From contig NZ_JBHTIT010000002.1 of assembly GCF_042677145.1 (NCBI RefSeq), positions 68,825 through 132,824 of the forward strand: DNA of 64,000 bases. Direction: 5' to 3'. How positions within the stretch are numbered: the stretch's first letter is position 1; the number at the start of each line of letters is the position of its first letter. The DNA comes from Perlucidibaca wandonensis (lineage in GTDB: Bacteria; Pseudomonadota; Gammaproteobacteria; Pseudomonadales; Moraxellaceae). Of this stretch, positions 55,561-63,950 are shown piece after piece. The notes under the pieces are model-generated. The model was not told the DNA's origin. It saw nothing but the letters and a program-made list of their open reading frames with translations, and did no database searches. Position numbers and translations under genes: made by a program.

Positions 55561-55585
55561 CTTGAAATTCATCGATAGACCCCAC
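55561..55585 (+). promoter_or_regulatory. Heat-shock (sigma-32) type promoter of clpB
   Basis: CTTGAAA (55561-55567), a 12-base gap and CCCCAC (55580-55585) match the RpoH consensus CTTGAAA-N(11-16)-CCCCATnT well. It lies about 50 bases before the clpB ATG. Known: clpB is a classic sigma-32 target. Confidence 0.8.
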
Positions 55586-55633
55586 AAATCATAGACATCA
55601 GCGCATTTCGCGCGTGGACATGAGGGTCAATCG

Positions 55634-58219
55634 ATGCGCTTAGATCGCCTAACCGCCACATTACAAACTGCATTATCCAATGCCCAATCAGCAGCTGTTG
55701 GTCGCGACCATAACAGCCTCGATCCCGTGCATTTACTGGATGCTTTATTAACGCCCGCCGACAGCGCCATTGCACCGATGATTTCGCAAGCTGGCGGTCA
55801 GCTGCCGCGCCTGCGCGTAGCTCTTAGCAAAGCGCTCGACGATCTGCCGCGCATCGCCAAATCCAGTGGCGAAATGGCACCGAATCCAGACCTAATACGT
55901 GTGCTCAATCTTGCCGATAAACTCGCGCAAGAAAAACACGACAGTTTCATCGCCAGCGAGTGGGTGCTGCTCGCCTGCATAGACGCCAATACCACGGCGG
56001 GTAAATTACTCACGCAATCAGGCCTTACTCGCGATTCATTGAGCAAAGTCATCGATGGCTTGCGCGGCGGCGAAAACGTCAACAGCGCTGGTTCCGAAGA
56101 GCAGCGCCAAGCCTTAGAAAAATACACCATCGATCTCACCGAGCGCGCTCGAGCTGGCAAGCTCGACCCAGTCATCGGCCGCGATGAAGAAATTCGCCGC
56201 ACGCTACAAGTGCTTTCGCGGCGTACCAAAAATAATCCCGTACTCATTGGTGAGCCTGGCGTCGGTAAGACCGCCATCGTAGAAGGTCTAGCGCAGCGCA
56301 TCGTCAATGGCGAAGTGCCCGATAGCCTGAAATCTAAAAGCGTTTTATCGCTAGATATGGGCGCGCTCATTGCTGGTGCCAAATTTCGTGGCGAGTTCGA
56401 AGAGCGCCTGAAGTCAGTACTCACCGCCCTGGCCAAACGCGAAGGCCAAGTCATTTTGTTTATTGACGAAATCCACACCATGGTCGGCGCTGGTAAAGCC
56501 GAAGGCGCGATGGATGCCGGCAATATGCTCAAGCCCGCACTGGCTCGCGGTGAATTGCATTGCGTTGGTGCCACCACGCTCGATGAGTATCGCCAATACA
56601 TTGAAAAAGATGCCGCACTTGAACGCCGCTTCCAAAAAATTCAAGTCGATGAGCCCAGCGTGGAAGACACCGTGGCCATTCTTCGCGGCTTGAAAGAGCG
56701 CTACGAATTGCACCATGGCGTCGATATTACCGATCCAGCGATTATTGCAGCCGCACGCTTGTCGCATCGCTACATCAGTGATCGCAAGCTGCCCGACAAA
56801 GCCATTGACTTGATCGATGAGGCAGCGTCGCGCATACGCTTGGAAATGGATTCACGCCCGGAGTCCATGGATCGTTTAGATCGCCGCCTCATTCAGTTGA
56901 AAATGGAGCGTGAGGCGCTGAAAAATGAAGACGATGCCGCCTCGCAGCAGCGCTTGGTGAAGTTGGAGGAAGACATCCTCAAGCTCGAACGTGAATACGC
57001 CGATCTCGATGAGATCTGGCGTAGTGAGAAATCCTCGGTGGCCGGCGCACAGCAAGTCAAAGAGCTGCTAGAGAAGGCGCGCCTGGATTTCGATGCCGCT
57101 AAACGCCAAGGCGATCTAGAGACAATGTCAAAGTTGCAGTACGGCAGCATCCCTGAATTAGAAAAGCGTTTGGCTGAGGCGCAAAATGGCGAGCGCCCAG
57201 AGGCAACATTGCTGCGTAGCAAAGTCACTGAAGCTGAAATCGCTGAAGTAGTTGCGCGCACAACCGGCATTCCCGTGGCGCGCATGCTCGAAGGCGAACG
57301 CGACAAACTGCTAAGAATGGAAGCAGTGCTCACCGAGCGCGTCGTTGGTCAAGACGAGGCCGTGAAAGCCGTGGCCAATGCCGTGCGCCGCTCGCGTGCC
57401 GGCCTTACCGATCCCGATCGTCCTAGCGGTTCTTTCCTATTTTTAGGCCCAACCGGCGTTGGTAAGACTGAGCTGTGCAAAGCACTGGCGAATTTCCTTT
57501 TCGACAGTGATGACGCCATGGTGCGTATCGATATGTCGGAGTTTATGGAAAAACACTCGGTGTCACGCTTGGTTGGCGCACCTCCAGGCTATGTTGGTTA
57601 TGAGTCTGGCGGCACATTGACCGAAGCTGTGCGTCGCAAACCCTACTCCGTCGTTTTGCTCGATGAAGTCGAAAAAGCACACCCTGATGTGTTCAATATC
57701 TTGCTGCAAGTGCTCGAAGACGGTCGTCTCACCGATGGCCAAGGCCGTACTGTCGACTTCCGCAATACCTTGATCATCATGACCTCGAACTTGGGCGCAG
57801 ACTTGATTCAAAGCCTGACGCAAGCCGGGCAGGGCGATCAAGTACGTGCAGCGGTCATGGAGGCTGTGCATCGTCATTTCAGGCCGGAGTTCGTCAACCG
57901 TATTGATGAGACTGTGGTCTTTGCTCCATTGGGCGAGGCACAAATCCGTGTCATCGCCGATATTCAGCTGGATCGTCTACGCCAGCGCTTAGCCGATCGC
58001 GAGCTCAAGCTGGAACTCAGTGATGCTGCCATGGCGCATTTGGCTGCTGTCGGCTTTGATCCTTTGTATGGCGCGCGACCTTTGAAACGTGCCATTCAGG
58101 CTGAGCTCGAAAACCCGCTAGCCGACCACTTGCTGCGCGGTGACTTCGTTGCTGGCGATACAATCTTTGTAGAACTAGAGCAGGGTGTGTTGGTATGTCA
58201 GCGCCCAAGACTGCATTAA
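55634..58219 (+). CDS. clpB: ATP-dependent disaggregase ClpB
   Basis: Hexameric Hsp100 that, with DnaK, dissolves protein aggregates. It has 861 aa. The N-domain spans about 1-145. NBD1 has Walker A GEPGVGKT (about 206) and LFIDEIHT. The coiled-coil M domain (about 410-530, rich in Glu/Lys/Leu) distinguishes it from ClpA. NBD2 has Walker A GPTGVGKT (about 608) and LLDEVEKAHPDVFN. No ClpP-binding loop was recognised. GAGGGT precedes the ATG. Confidence 0.98.
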   Translation: MRLDRLTATLQTALSNAQSAAVGRDHNSLDPVHLLDALLTPADSAIAPMISQAGGQLPRLRVALSKALDDLPRIAKSSGEMAPNPDLIRVLNLADKLAQEKHDSFIASEWVLLACIDANTTAGKLLTQSGLTRDSLSKVIDGLRGGENVNSAGSEEQRQALEKYTIDLTERARAGKLDPVIGRDEEIRRTLQVLSRRTKNNPVLIGEPGVGKTAIVEGLAQRIVNGEVPDSLKSKSVLSLDMGALIAGAKFRGEFEERLKSVLTALAKREGQVILFIDEIHTMVGAGKAEGAMDAGNMLKPALARGELHCVGATTLDEYRQYIEKDAALERRFQKIQVDEPSVEDTVAILRGLKERYELHHGVDITDPAIIAAARLSHRYISDRKLPDKAIDLIDEAASRIRLEMDSRPESMDRLDRRLIQLKMEREALKNEDDAASQQRLVKLEEDILKLEREYADLDEIWRSEKSSVAGAQQVKELLEKARLDFDAAKRQGDLETMSKLQYGSIPELEKRLAEAQNGERPEATLLRSKVTEAEIAEVVARTTGIPVARMLEGERDKLLRMEAVLTERVVGQDEAVKAVANAVRRSRAGLTDPDRPSGSFLFLGPTGVGKTELCKALANFLFDSDDAMVRIDMSEFMEKHSVSRLVGAPPGYVGYESGGTLTEAVRRKPYSVVLLDEVEKAHPDVFNILLQVLEDGRLTDGQGRTVDFRNTLIIMTSNLGADLIQSLTQAGQGDQVRAAVMEAVHRHFRPEFVNRIDETVVFAPLGEAQIRVIADIQLDRLRQRLADRELKLELSDAAMAHLAAVGFDPLYGARPLKRAIQAELENPLADHLLRGDFVAGDTIFVELEQGVLVCQRPRLH

Positions 58220-58533
58220 GCGCAGTTAAAGGCTTGACATATAAACGCTGTGCATAAAAAATACTCAGCTTCATGGAGGGCGCCGACACGCTGACCACCC
58301 TCAGCAAATCGGCGCCAGAGCAGCGATTGCTCTGATTCGAGACGCGTACCTCGCCGTCTTATACTGCCTGCTCTGCAACACGCTGTGCGCACCCGCAGCC
58401 AGCACGTTGCCACCTCGACCCCGAGGTCAAGAGCATCTGCATCAGCCCCCATGAGTACAGCGCCTGTGGTAAGATTCGGCCCCTTAAAGGCGGCCGCGCG
58501 CAGGCATAGCCATTCCTAAAAATAGGGTGAATT
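58220..58533 (+). promoter_or_regulatory. clpB-ilvI intergenic region: hairpins, extended -10 and possible short leader ORF
   Basis: This 314-base gap holds no full gene. Seen: an 8-bp inverted repeat GGCGCCGA/TCGGCGCC (58279-58286, 58309-58316); a 7-bp hairpin CAGAGCA/TGCTCTG with 5-base loop (58316-58334); a 6-bp hairpin ACCTCG/CGAGGT with 4-base loop (58412-58427). None has a U-tract, so none is a clear terminator. TGGTAAGAT (58467-58475) is an extended -10 candidate with a GC-rich discriminator before ilvI. An ATG at 58273 opens a 20-codon frame with four Leu codons and no Ile or Val; no Shine-Dalgarno site is seen. Attenuation is therefore only a possibility. Confidence 0.45.
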
Positions 58534-60258
58534 GTGGAACAGTTATCAGGCGGTGAAATGCTCATCCGCGCGCTTGCAGATGAAGGCGTGGAGTTTCTAT
58601 TTGGTTATCCCGGCGGGGCGGTGTTGCATATTTACGATGCCATCTTCCAGCAGGATAAAGTCAAACATATTTTAGTGCGTCATGAACAAGCTGCCGGCCA
58701 TGCTGCCGATGGCTATGCGCGTGCCACTGGCAAAGTCGGCACCGTATTGGTGACTTCCGGCCCCGGCGCGACCAATACGGTCACCGCGATTGCCACGGCT
58801 TATATGGACTCGATCCCCTTGGTGGTGATCTCGGGCCAGGTGCCATCGAACTTGATTGGCGAAGATGCCTTCCAAGAAACCGATATGGTTGGCGTCAGCC
58901 GTCCTATCGTGAAGCATAGCTTCCAAATTCGGCACGCCAGCGAAATTCCGGCTGTGGTGAAAAAGGCGTTCTATATTGCTGCCTCTGGTCGTCCAGGCCC
59001 CGTCGTTATCGACGTGCCGAAAGACTGCACCAACCCGAATGAGAAATTCCCTTACGAATATCCCGCCAAGGTCAAGTTGCGTTCATACACGCCGCCAGGC
59101 CGTGGCCATGCCGGTCAAATCAAAAAAGCTGTGGATGAGTTGCTGGCCGCAAAGCGCCCAGTGATTTACGCCGGCGGCGGTGTCGTGCAAGGCAATGCCT
59201 CCGGGTTGCTCACTGAACTCGTGCGCACCTTGGGCTATCCCTGCACTAACACGCTGATGGGTCTTGGTGCTTTCCCAGGCACCGACCCGCAATTCATCGG
59301 CATGTTGGGCATGCACGGTACTTATGAAGCCAATATGACCATGCACCATAGCGATTTGATTCTCGCTGTTGGCGCACGCTTCGATGACCGTGTTACCAAC
59401 AACACGCAAAAGTTCTGTCCGAATGCGAAAATCATTCACATTGACATCGACCCAGCGGCGATTTCGAAAACCATTATGGTTGATATTCCCATCGTGGGAG
59501 CCGTCGAACCTGTGCTTGCAGATATGCTTGCCTTGGTGAAAGCCACCGATGCGGCTAAGCCCGATGCTGAAGCGCTGAATATCTGGTGGGAGCAAATTGC
59601 GCAATGGCGTACCCGCCACGGCTTACGCTACGAAGCCGCCGCACCTGGGCAGATGAAGCCACAGCAAGTCGTTGAGGCGCTATATAAAGCCACCAATGGC
59701 CAGGCTTACATCACCTCTGACGTTGGTCAGCATCAAATGTTTGCCGCTCTCTATTACAAATACGATCGCCCGCGTCAGTGGATCAACTCTGGCGGCCTCG
59801 GCACCATGGGCTTTGGTCTGCCAGCGGCAATGGGCGTGAAGTTTGCTTTTCCAGACGCTACAGTTTGCTGCGTCACCGGTGAAGCATCGATTCAGATGAA
59901 TATCCAAGAGCTGTCGACCTGCTTGCAGTACGGCTTGCCGGTGAAAATCATCAACATCAATAATCAGTCCTTAGGCATGGTTAAGCAATGGCAAGACATG
60001 CAATACGAAGGCCGTCACTCCAGCTCATACATGGGCTCACTGCCAGACTTCGTGAAACTAGTTGAAGCCTATGGCCATGTTGGTATGAAAATTACTGATC
60101 CAGCCGAGCTCGACAGCAAAATGGCCGAAGCCATGGCGATGACCGACAAGTTGGTGTTTTTGGACATCTATGTCGACCCTAAAGAGCACGTATACCCAAT
60201 GCATATCGCCAAGGGTTCGATGCGTGACATGTTGCTAAGCAAAACGGAGCGTACGTGA
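58534..60258 (+). CDS. ilvI: Acetolactate synthase large subunit
   Basis: TPP- and FAD-dependent enzyme making acetolactate or acetohydroxybutyrate, first common step of Val/Leu/Ile synthesis. It has 574 aa. The start is GTG at 58534, with GGGTGA 3 bases upstream. The catalytic Glu is in VRHEQAAGHAADGYARATG (about 51). The TPP/Mg motif reads GEASIQMNIQEL (about 449) instead of the canonical GDG, with the following NINNQS part normal. It overlaps the possible GTG of ilvH and is 2 bases from its ATG. Confidence 0.97.
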   Translation: MEQLSGGEMLIRALADEGVEFLFGYPGGAVLHIYDAIFQQDKVKHILVRHEQAAGHAADGYARATGKVGTVLVTSGPGATNTVTAIATAYMDSIPLVVISGQVPSNLIGEDAFQETDMVGVSRPIVKHSFQIRHASEIPAVVKKAFYIAASGRPGPVVIDVPKDCTNPNEKFPYEYPAKVKLRSYTPPGRGHAGQIKKAVDELLAAKRPVIYAGGGVVQGNASGLLTELVRTLGYPCTNTLMGLGAFPGTDPQFIGMLGMHGTYEANMTMHHSDLILAVGARFDDRVTNNTQKFCPNAKIIHIDIDPAAISKTIMVDIPIVGAVEPVLADMLALVKATDAAKPDAEALNIWWEQIAQWRTRHGLRYEAAAPGQMKPQQVVEALYKATNGQAYITSDVGQHQMFAALYYKYDRPRQWINSGGLGTMGFGLPAAMGVKFAFPDATVCCVTGEASIQMNIQELSTCLQYGLPVKIININNQSLGMVKQWQDMQYEGRHSSSYMGSLPDFVKLVEAYGHVGMKITDPAELDSKMAEAMAMTDKLVFLDIYVDPKEHVYPMHIAKGSMRDMLLSKTERT

Positions 60259-60260
60259 TC

Positions 60261-60752
60261 ATGCGTCGTATTATTTCTCTTTTATTAGAAAACGAACCGG
60301 GTGCTTTGTCGCGTGTGGTTGGCCTGTTTTCGCAGCGTAACTACAACATCGAGTCACTGACTGTTGCGCCTACCGATGACGCCACGCTGTCACGCATCAC
60401 GCTGACCACCTCTGGCGATGAGCATAAAATCGAGCAGATCACCAAGCAGCTAAACAAGCTGATTGAAGTTGTTAAAGTGGTTGATCTCAGTGAGGGTCAG
60501 CACATCGAGCGCGAATTGATGCTGATTAAGGTCAAGGCAATTGGTGCTGCTCGCGCTGAAATTAAGCGCACGGCGGATATTTTCCGGGGTCATATTGTTG
60601 ATGTAACTCCTAGCGTCTACACCATTCAATTGACAGGCCCTAGCGAGAAGCTAGATGCCTTTGTCGAGGCATTGTCGGAAATCACTATTCTTGAAGTGGT
60701 GCGTACCGGCGTCTCTGGCATTGCGCGTGGCGATAAGGTGCTCAGCGTCTGA
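60261..60752 (+). CDS. ilvH: Acetolactate synthase regulatory (small) subunit
   Basis: A 163-aa regulatory subunit conferring valine feedback inhibition. The N-terminal ACT domain begins MRRIISLLLENEPGALSRVVGLFSQRNYNIESL. The ATG at 60261 (GGAGCG about 9 bases upstream) is preferred over the in-frame GTG at 60255. A terminator follows, so ilvC is not in the same simple transcript. Confidence 0.97.
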   Translation: MRRIISLLLENEPGALSRVVGLFSQRNYNIESLTVAPTDDATLSRITLTTSGDEHKIEQITKQLNKLIEVVKVVDLSEGQHIERELMLIKVKAIGAARAEIKRTADIFRGHIVDVTPSVYTIQLTGPSEKLDAFVEALSEITILEVVRTGVSGIARGDKVLSV

Positions 60753-60765
60753 TCTCGGCGTAATG

Positions 60766-60798
60766 AAAAAAAAGGCTCGCTTAATGCGGGCCTTTTTT
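60766..60798 (+). terminator. Terminator after ilvH
   Basis: An A-run, stem GGCTCGC/GCGGGCC with one G-T wobble, a 5-base loop and six T, 13 bases after the ilvH stop. The A-run and T-run could also serve the leftward regulator gene. Confidence 0.88.
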
Positions 60799-60859
60799 AT
60801 GCCAATGTGAATGCAATAAGCAGCGACTGCTATTCATCGCAAGCTCCGAAGCGCGCTAC

Positions 60860-61744
60860 TCACTTGCTTTGCCGATTCCAAAACGCATTCACCAAAGGCT
60901 CTTTAAGCCTCTTCTCTAATGCAAACAAGCCAATGTCATAAGGCGTCAGCGGCGGCTCAATATCATAAGTACGAATTCGACTCGCCAATGGGCTGTTATC
61001 GAGCACGATTTGCGGCACTACACCTATGCCAAAGCCCAGACTCACCATACTAACAATAGCCTCGTTGCCACTAACCTGAGCATAAATTTTCGGCCGAATG
61101 CCATGACGGCGTAGCCAACGCTCAATTCGAGTCCGTGCCAAACCTTCCTCTGACAATATCATCGGCACATCTCGCCACCTCTCCAGTGTTGGCTGGCGAA
61201 TTTGCTCATTACTCAGCGCTAAAGTGCTCAATGGTCCAATGAAGCGTAGATCGGAACGAGCTATGGGCTGAAATACAACGCCCGGCGGTAGGCTGTCTGG
61301 GCGCGCGCCAATGGCAATGTCTTCGCGCGCCTCCTGCACACGTTCGACAGCTTTTGCGGGATCACCGGTATGCAGCTTGATCTCTATATGTGGGTGATTA
61401 CTGCGAAAATCATTCAAGATGTCATATAGAAAGCTGTAACTGGCGGTCACCGAGCAATACAGGCTGAGTTCGCCGCGTAAAATGTCGCTATCGTCTCGCA
61501 TGGATTGGCGAAGGCTATCCCAGCCGCGCAATGTGTCGCCGGCATACTTCCGAAATAATCGGCCTTCGCGTGTCAGTGTCACCGAGCGGTTATCGCGCAG
61601 AAAGAGCGGGGCGCCAACACTATCTTCTAATTGCTTAATGCTGCGGCTTAGCGCCGATGGGCTGATGTGTTGTTCGCGGCTAGTGCGGCCGAAGTGCAAA
61701 TTCTCAGCAAGGGCAAGAAAGAGCTGCAGGCTACGAGCGTCCAT
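60860..61744 (-). CDS. ilvY: LysR-family regulator, IlvY-like
   Basis: A 294-aa LysR-type regulator. The N-terminal winged helix is MDARSLQLFLALAENLHFGRTSREQHISPSALSRSIKQLE; the effector-binding domain follows from about residue 90. It is divergent from ilvC with 153 bases between, exactly the ilvY-ilvC layout in which IlvY activates ilvC in response to acetolactate/acetohydroxybutyrate. The assignment rests on this position and LysR similarity. Confidence 0.9.
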   Translation of the reverse strand: MDARSLQLFLALAENLHFGRTSREQHISPSALSRSIKQLEDSVGAPLFLRDNRSVTLTREGRLFRKYAGDTLRGWDSLRQSMRDDSDILRGELSLYCSVTASYSFLYDILNDFRSNHPHIEIKLHTGDPAKAVERVQEAREDIAIGARPDSLPPGVVFQPIARSDLRFIGPLSTLALSNEQIRQPTLERWRDVPMILSEEGLARTRIERWLRRHGIRPKIYAQVSGNEAIVSMVSLGFGIGVVPQIVLDNSPLASRIRTYDIEPPLTPYDIGLFALEKRLKEPLVNAFWNRQSK

Positions 61745-61767
61745 TAGGATGTTTCCTTTATCGGCAT

Positions 61768-61798
61768 ATTGCGTTGCAAATATATCATTTTACGCAAT
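61768..61798. promoter_or_regulatory. Candidate IlvY operator between ilvY and ilvC
   Basis: TTGC-GTT-GCAA (61769-61779) is a short dyad; the overlapping ATTGCG (61768-61773) pairs with CGCAAT (61793-61798) across an A+T-rich centre. It lies 24 bases upstream of the ilvY start and 100 bases before ilvC, a normal place for LysR-type sites. Confidence 0.5.
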
Positions 61799-61897
61799 AC
61801 AAAGGATGTCGTATGGTGCGCGTCACGGATCACCACGCTTATCGCGTGCATCCACCGATTACCCACACGAGCTTTTGGCTCACACGAGAGTGACATT

Positions 61898-62914
61898 ATG
61901 AAAGTTTATTACGATAAAGATGCTGATCTTTCCATCGTTCGCGGTATGAACGTTGCCATTATCGGCTACGGCTCACAGGGCCACGCCCACGCGCAAAACC
62001 TGACCGACTCTGGCGTTAACGTCACCGTTGGCCTGCGCAAAAATGGCGCATCGTGGTCGAAAGTTGAAGCCGCCGGCATCAAAGTAGCTGAAGTTGACGC
62101 CGCTGTTAAAGGCGCCGACCTGGTGATGATTCTGCTGCCAGACGAAAACATTCCTGAAGTTTATGCCAACAACATTGCACCAAACATCAAGCAAGGCGCC
62201 ACGCTAGCCTTTGCTCACGGCTTTAACATTCACTATAACCAAGTGATTCCACGCGCCGACCTGGACGTCATCATGGTTGCTCCTAAAGGTCCAGGCCACA
62301 CTGTGCGCTCGGAATACCTGAAAGGCGGCGGCGTGCCTTCTTTGATCGCTTTGCACCAAGATGCTTCAGGTAATGCCAAGCAAGTAGCGCTGTCGTATGC
62401 AGCAGCCAACGGCGGCACTAAAGGCGGCGTTATCGAAACTAACTTCCGCGAAGAAACCGAAACCGACTTGTTCGGCGAACAAGCTGTGCTGTGCGGCGGC
62501 GCTGTAGAGTTGGTGAAAATGGGTTTTGAGACATTAACCGAAGCTGGTTATGCCCCAGAAATGGCCTATTTCGAGTGCTTGCACGAACTGAAATTGATTG
62601 TTGATCTGATGTACGAAGGCGGCATTGCCACCATGAACTACTCGATCTCCAACAACGCTGAATACGGCGAGTATGTTACTGGTCCAGAAGTGATCAACGA
62701 ACAGTCACGCGAAGCTATGCGTAATGCACTGAAGCGCATTCAAACTGGCGAATACGCGAAGATGTTCATCTTGGAAGGTAAAACCAACTATCCAAGCATG
62801 ACTGCTCGTCGCCGCCTCAATGCTGCTCACCCAGTGGAAATTGTTGGTGCTCAGCTACGCGGTATGATGCCGTGGATCTCGAAAAACAAACTGGTTGATC
62901 AAAGCAAAAACTAA
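61898..62914 (+). CDS. ilvC: Ketol-acid reductoisomerase (class I)
   Basis: NADPH-dependent second step of branched-chain amino acid synthesis. It has 338 aa, the short class I form; E. coli has the long class II. The ATG at 61898 begins MKVYYDKDADLSIVRGMNVAIIGYGSQGHAHAQNL with the nucleotide-binding GYGSQG. Metal and substrate ligands lie in EETETDLFGEQAVLCGG and FECLHELKLIVDLMYEGG. In-frame codons upstream to 61769 overlap the operator region and are not the start. Confidence 0.98.
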   Translation: MKVYYDKDADLSIVRGMNVAIIGYGSQGHAHAQNLTDSGVNVTVGLRKNGASWSKVEAAGIKVAEVDAAVKGADLVMILLPDENIPEVYANNIAPNIKQGATLAFAHGFNIHYNQVIPRADLDVIMVAPKGPGHTVRSEYLKGGGVPSLIALHQDASGNAKQVALSYAAANGGTKGGVIETNFREETETDLFGEQAVLCGGAVELVKMGFETLTEAGYAPEMAYFECLHELKLIVDLMYEGGIATMNYSISNNAEYGEYVTGPEVINEQSREAMRNALKRIQTGEYAKMFILEGKTNYPSMTARRRLNAAHPVEIVGAQLRGMMPWISKNKLVDQSKN

Positions 62915-62937
62915 TTGCTCATGATGTGATCTAGATC

Positions 62938-62995
62938 GAAGGCTATGAAAGTGGCCTTCGGTCGCAAAAGCGCGACTTAGGTCGCGTTTTTTTTT
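62938..62995 (+). terminator. Double-hairpin terminator after ilvC
   Basis: A first hairpin GAAGGC/GCCTTC (62938-62959) is followed by a stronger one, CGCGAC-TTAG-GTCGCG (62971-62986), and nine T (62987-62995). The second hairpin alone is a standard terminator. Confidence 0.93.
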
Positions 62996-63035
62996 GCCGA
63001 AGATTAAGATGTCTTCATCTTTTTGGGAGTTTCTT

Positions 63036-63833
63036 ATGTCACAACCACACGATCACGATGATCATTCCGGCCTAACCTTCGAAGTCGTTGAAGAAGAGCA
63101 TCTCGAGGGTGGTAAAAAGGCGCGGCATCGCGGTATTTACCTTCTGCCTAACTTATTTACCACAGCCGCTTTGTTTTCGGGCTTCTACGCCATCATCTCT
63201 GGCATGAATGGGCAATACGAGTCCGCAGCCCTTGCGATATTCCTGGCAGCGTTGTTTGACGGCATGGATGGCCGTGTGGCGCGCATGACCAATACGCAGA
63301 GTGCATTTGGAGCAGAGTACGACTCACTCTCCGATATGGTCTCCTTTGGTGTTGCGCCGGCCCTGGTGATGTTTAGTTGGTCATTACACACATTGGGCAA
63401 GCTCGGCTGGATTTGCGCGTTCATCTACTGTGTGGCGGCCGCCTTACGCTTGGCTCGCTTCAATGTGCAGCTAAATGTCGCTGATAAGCGCTACTTCATC
63501 GGTTTGGCGAGCCCATTGGCTGGTGCTATCGTTGCGGCAGTGGTTTGGGTTGGCGTCGATAACAAGCTACTTGAGCAATATCCTGAGCTTTCCATTGTTT
63601 CAGCGATCATTATTGTCTCGCTTGGCTTCCTAATGATCTCCAATGTGAAGTACTACAGCTTCAAAGAGCTTGATCGAAGCCGTGTTCCGTTTGTGGTGAT
63701 GCTGCCGATAGTGCTGATATTTGGCATTGTTATGTACGATTTGCCTATCGGAATACTCGCAGTCTCCGTGCTTTATGCGGTTGCAGGCCCGATAGCAGCG
63801 GTGTGGAATCGCTGGCGCGGTAAGGCGGCGTAA
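63036..63833 (+). CDS. pssA: CDP-diacylglycerol--serine O-phosphatidyltransferase
   Basis: Membrane CDP-alcohol phosphotransferase making phosphatidylserine, precursor of phosphatidylethanolamine, the donor lipid BcsG uses. It has 265 aa. The ATG at 63036 has GGGAGT 5 bases upstream; the frame is open from 62994 across the terminator, so the longer form is unlikely. The signature DG-MDGRVARM...G-AEYDSLSD (about 84-111) is complete. Several hydrophobic segments follow an acidic, His-rich N-terminus. Confidence 0.95.
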   Translation: MSQPHDHDDHSGLTFEVVEEEHLEGGKKARHRGIYLLPNLFTTAALFSGFYAIISGMNGQYESAALAIFLAALFDGMDGRVARMTNTQSAFGAEYDSLSDMVSFGVAPALVMFSWSLHTLGKLGWICAFIYCVAAALRLARFNVQLNVADKRYFIGLASPLAGAIVAAVVWVGVDNKLLEQYPELSIVSAIIIVSLGFLMISNVKYYSFKELDRSRVPFVVMLPIVLIFGIVMYDLPIGILAVSVLYAVAGPIAAVWNRWRGKAA

Positions 63834-63915
63834 AAACCGCTTAATCAACTATCAAGCGCTTACGCGGACTTCTGTCTATTTTACAGACAGTCAGTAATTG
63901 TTTTTCGAATAACTG

Positions 63916-63943
63916 TTGACGCCCTCTCAGGCATCCCTATAAT
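63916..63943 (+). promoter_or_regulatory. Strong rRNA-type promoter
   Basis: TTGACG (63916-63921), a 16-base spacer and perfect TATAAT (63938-63943), followed by the discriminator GCGCCCC, the stringent-control type of rrn P1 promoters. The A+T-rich stretch upstream (about 63893-63912) could be an UP element. No gene starts before the window ends, fitting a long rRNA leader. Confidence 0.85.
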
Positions 63944-63950
63944 GCGCCCC

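Noticed and set aside
55798..56601. 267-codon minus-strand open frame inside clpB
   Set aside because: Low-complexity Ser/Arg/Ala translation fully opposite a conserved gene.
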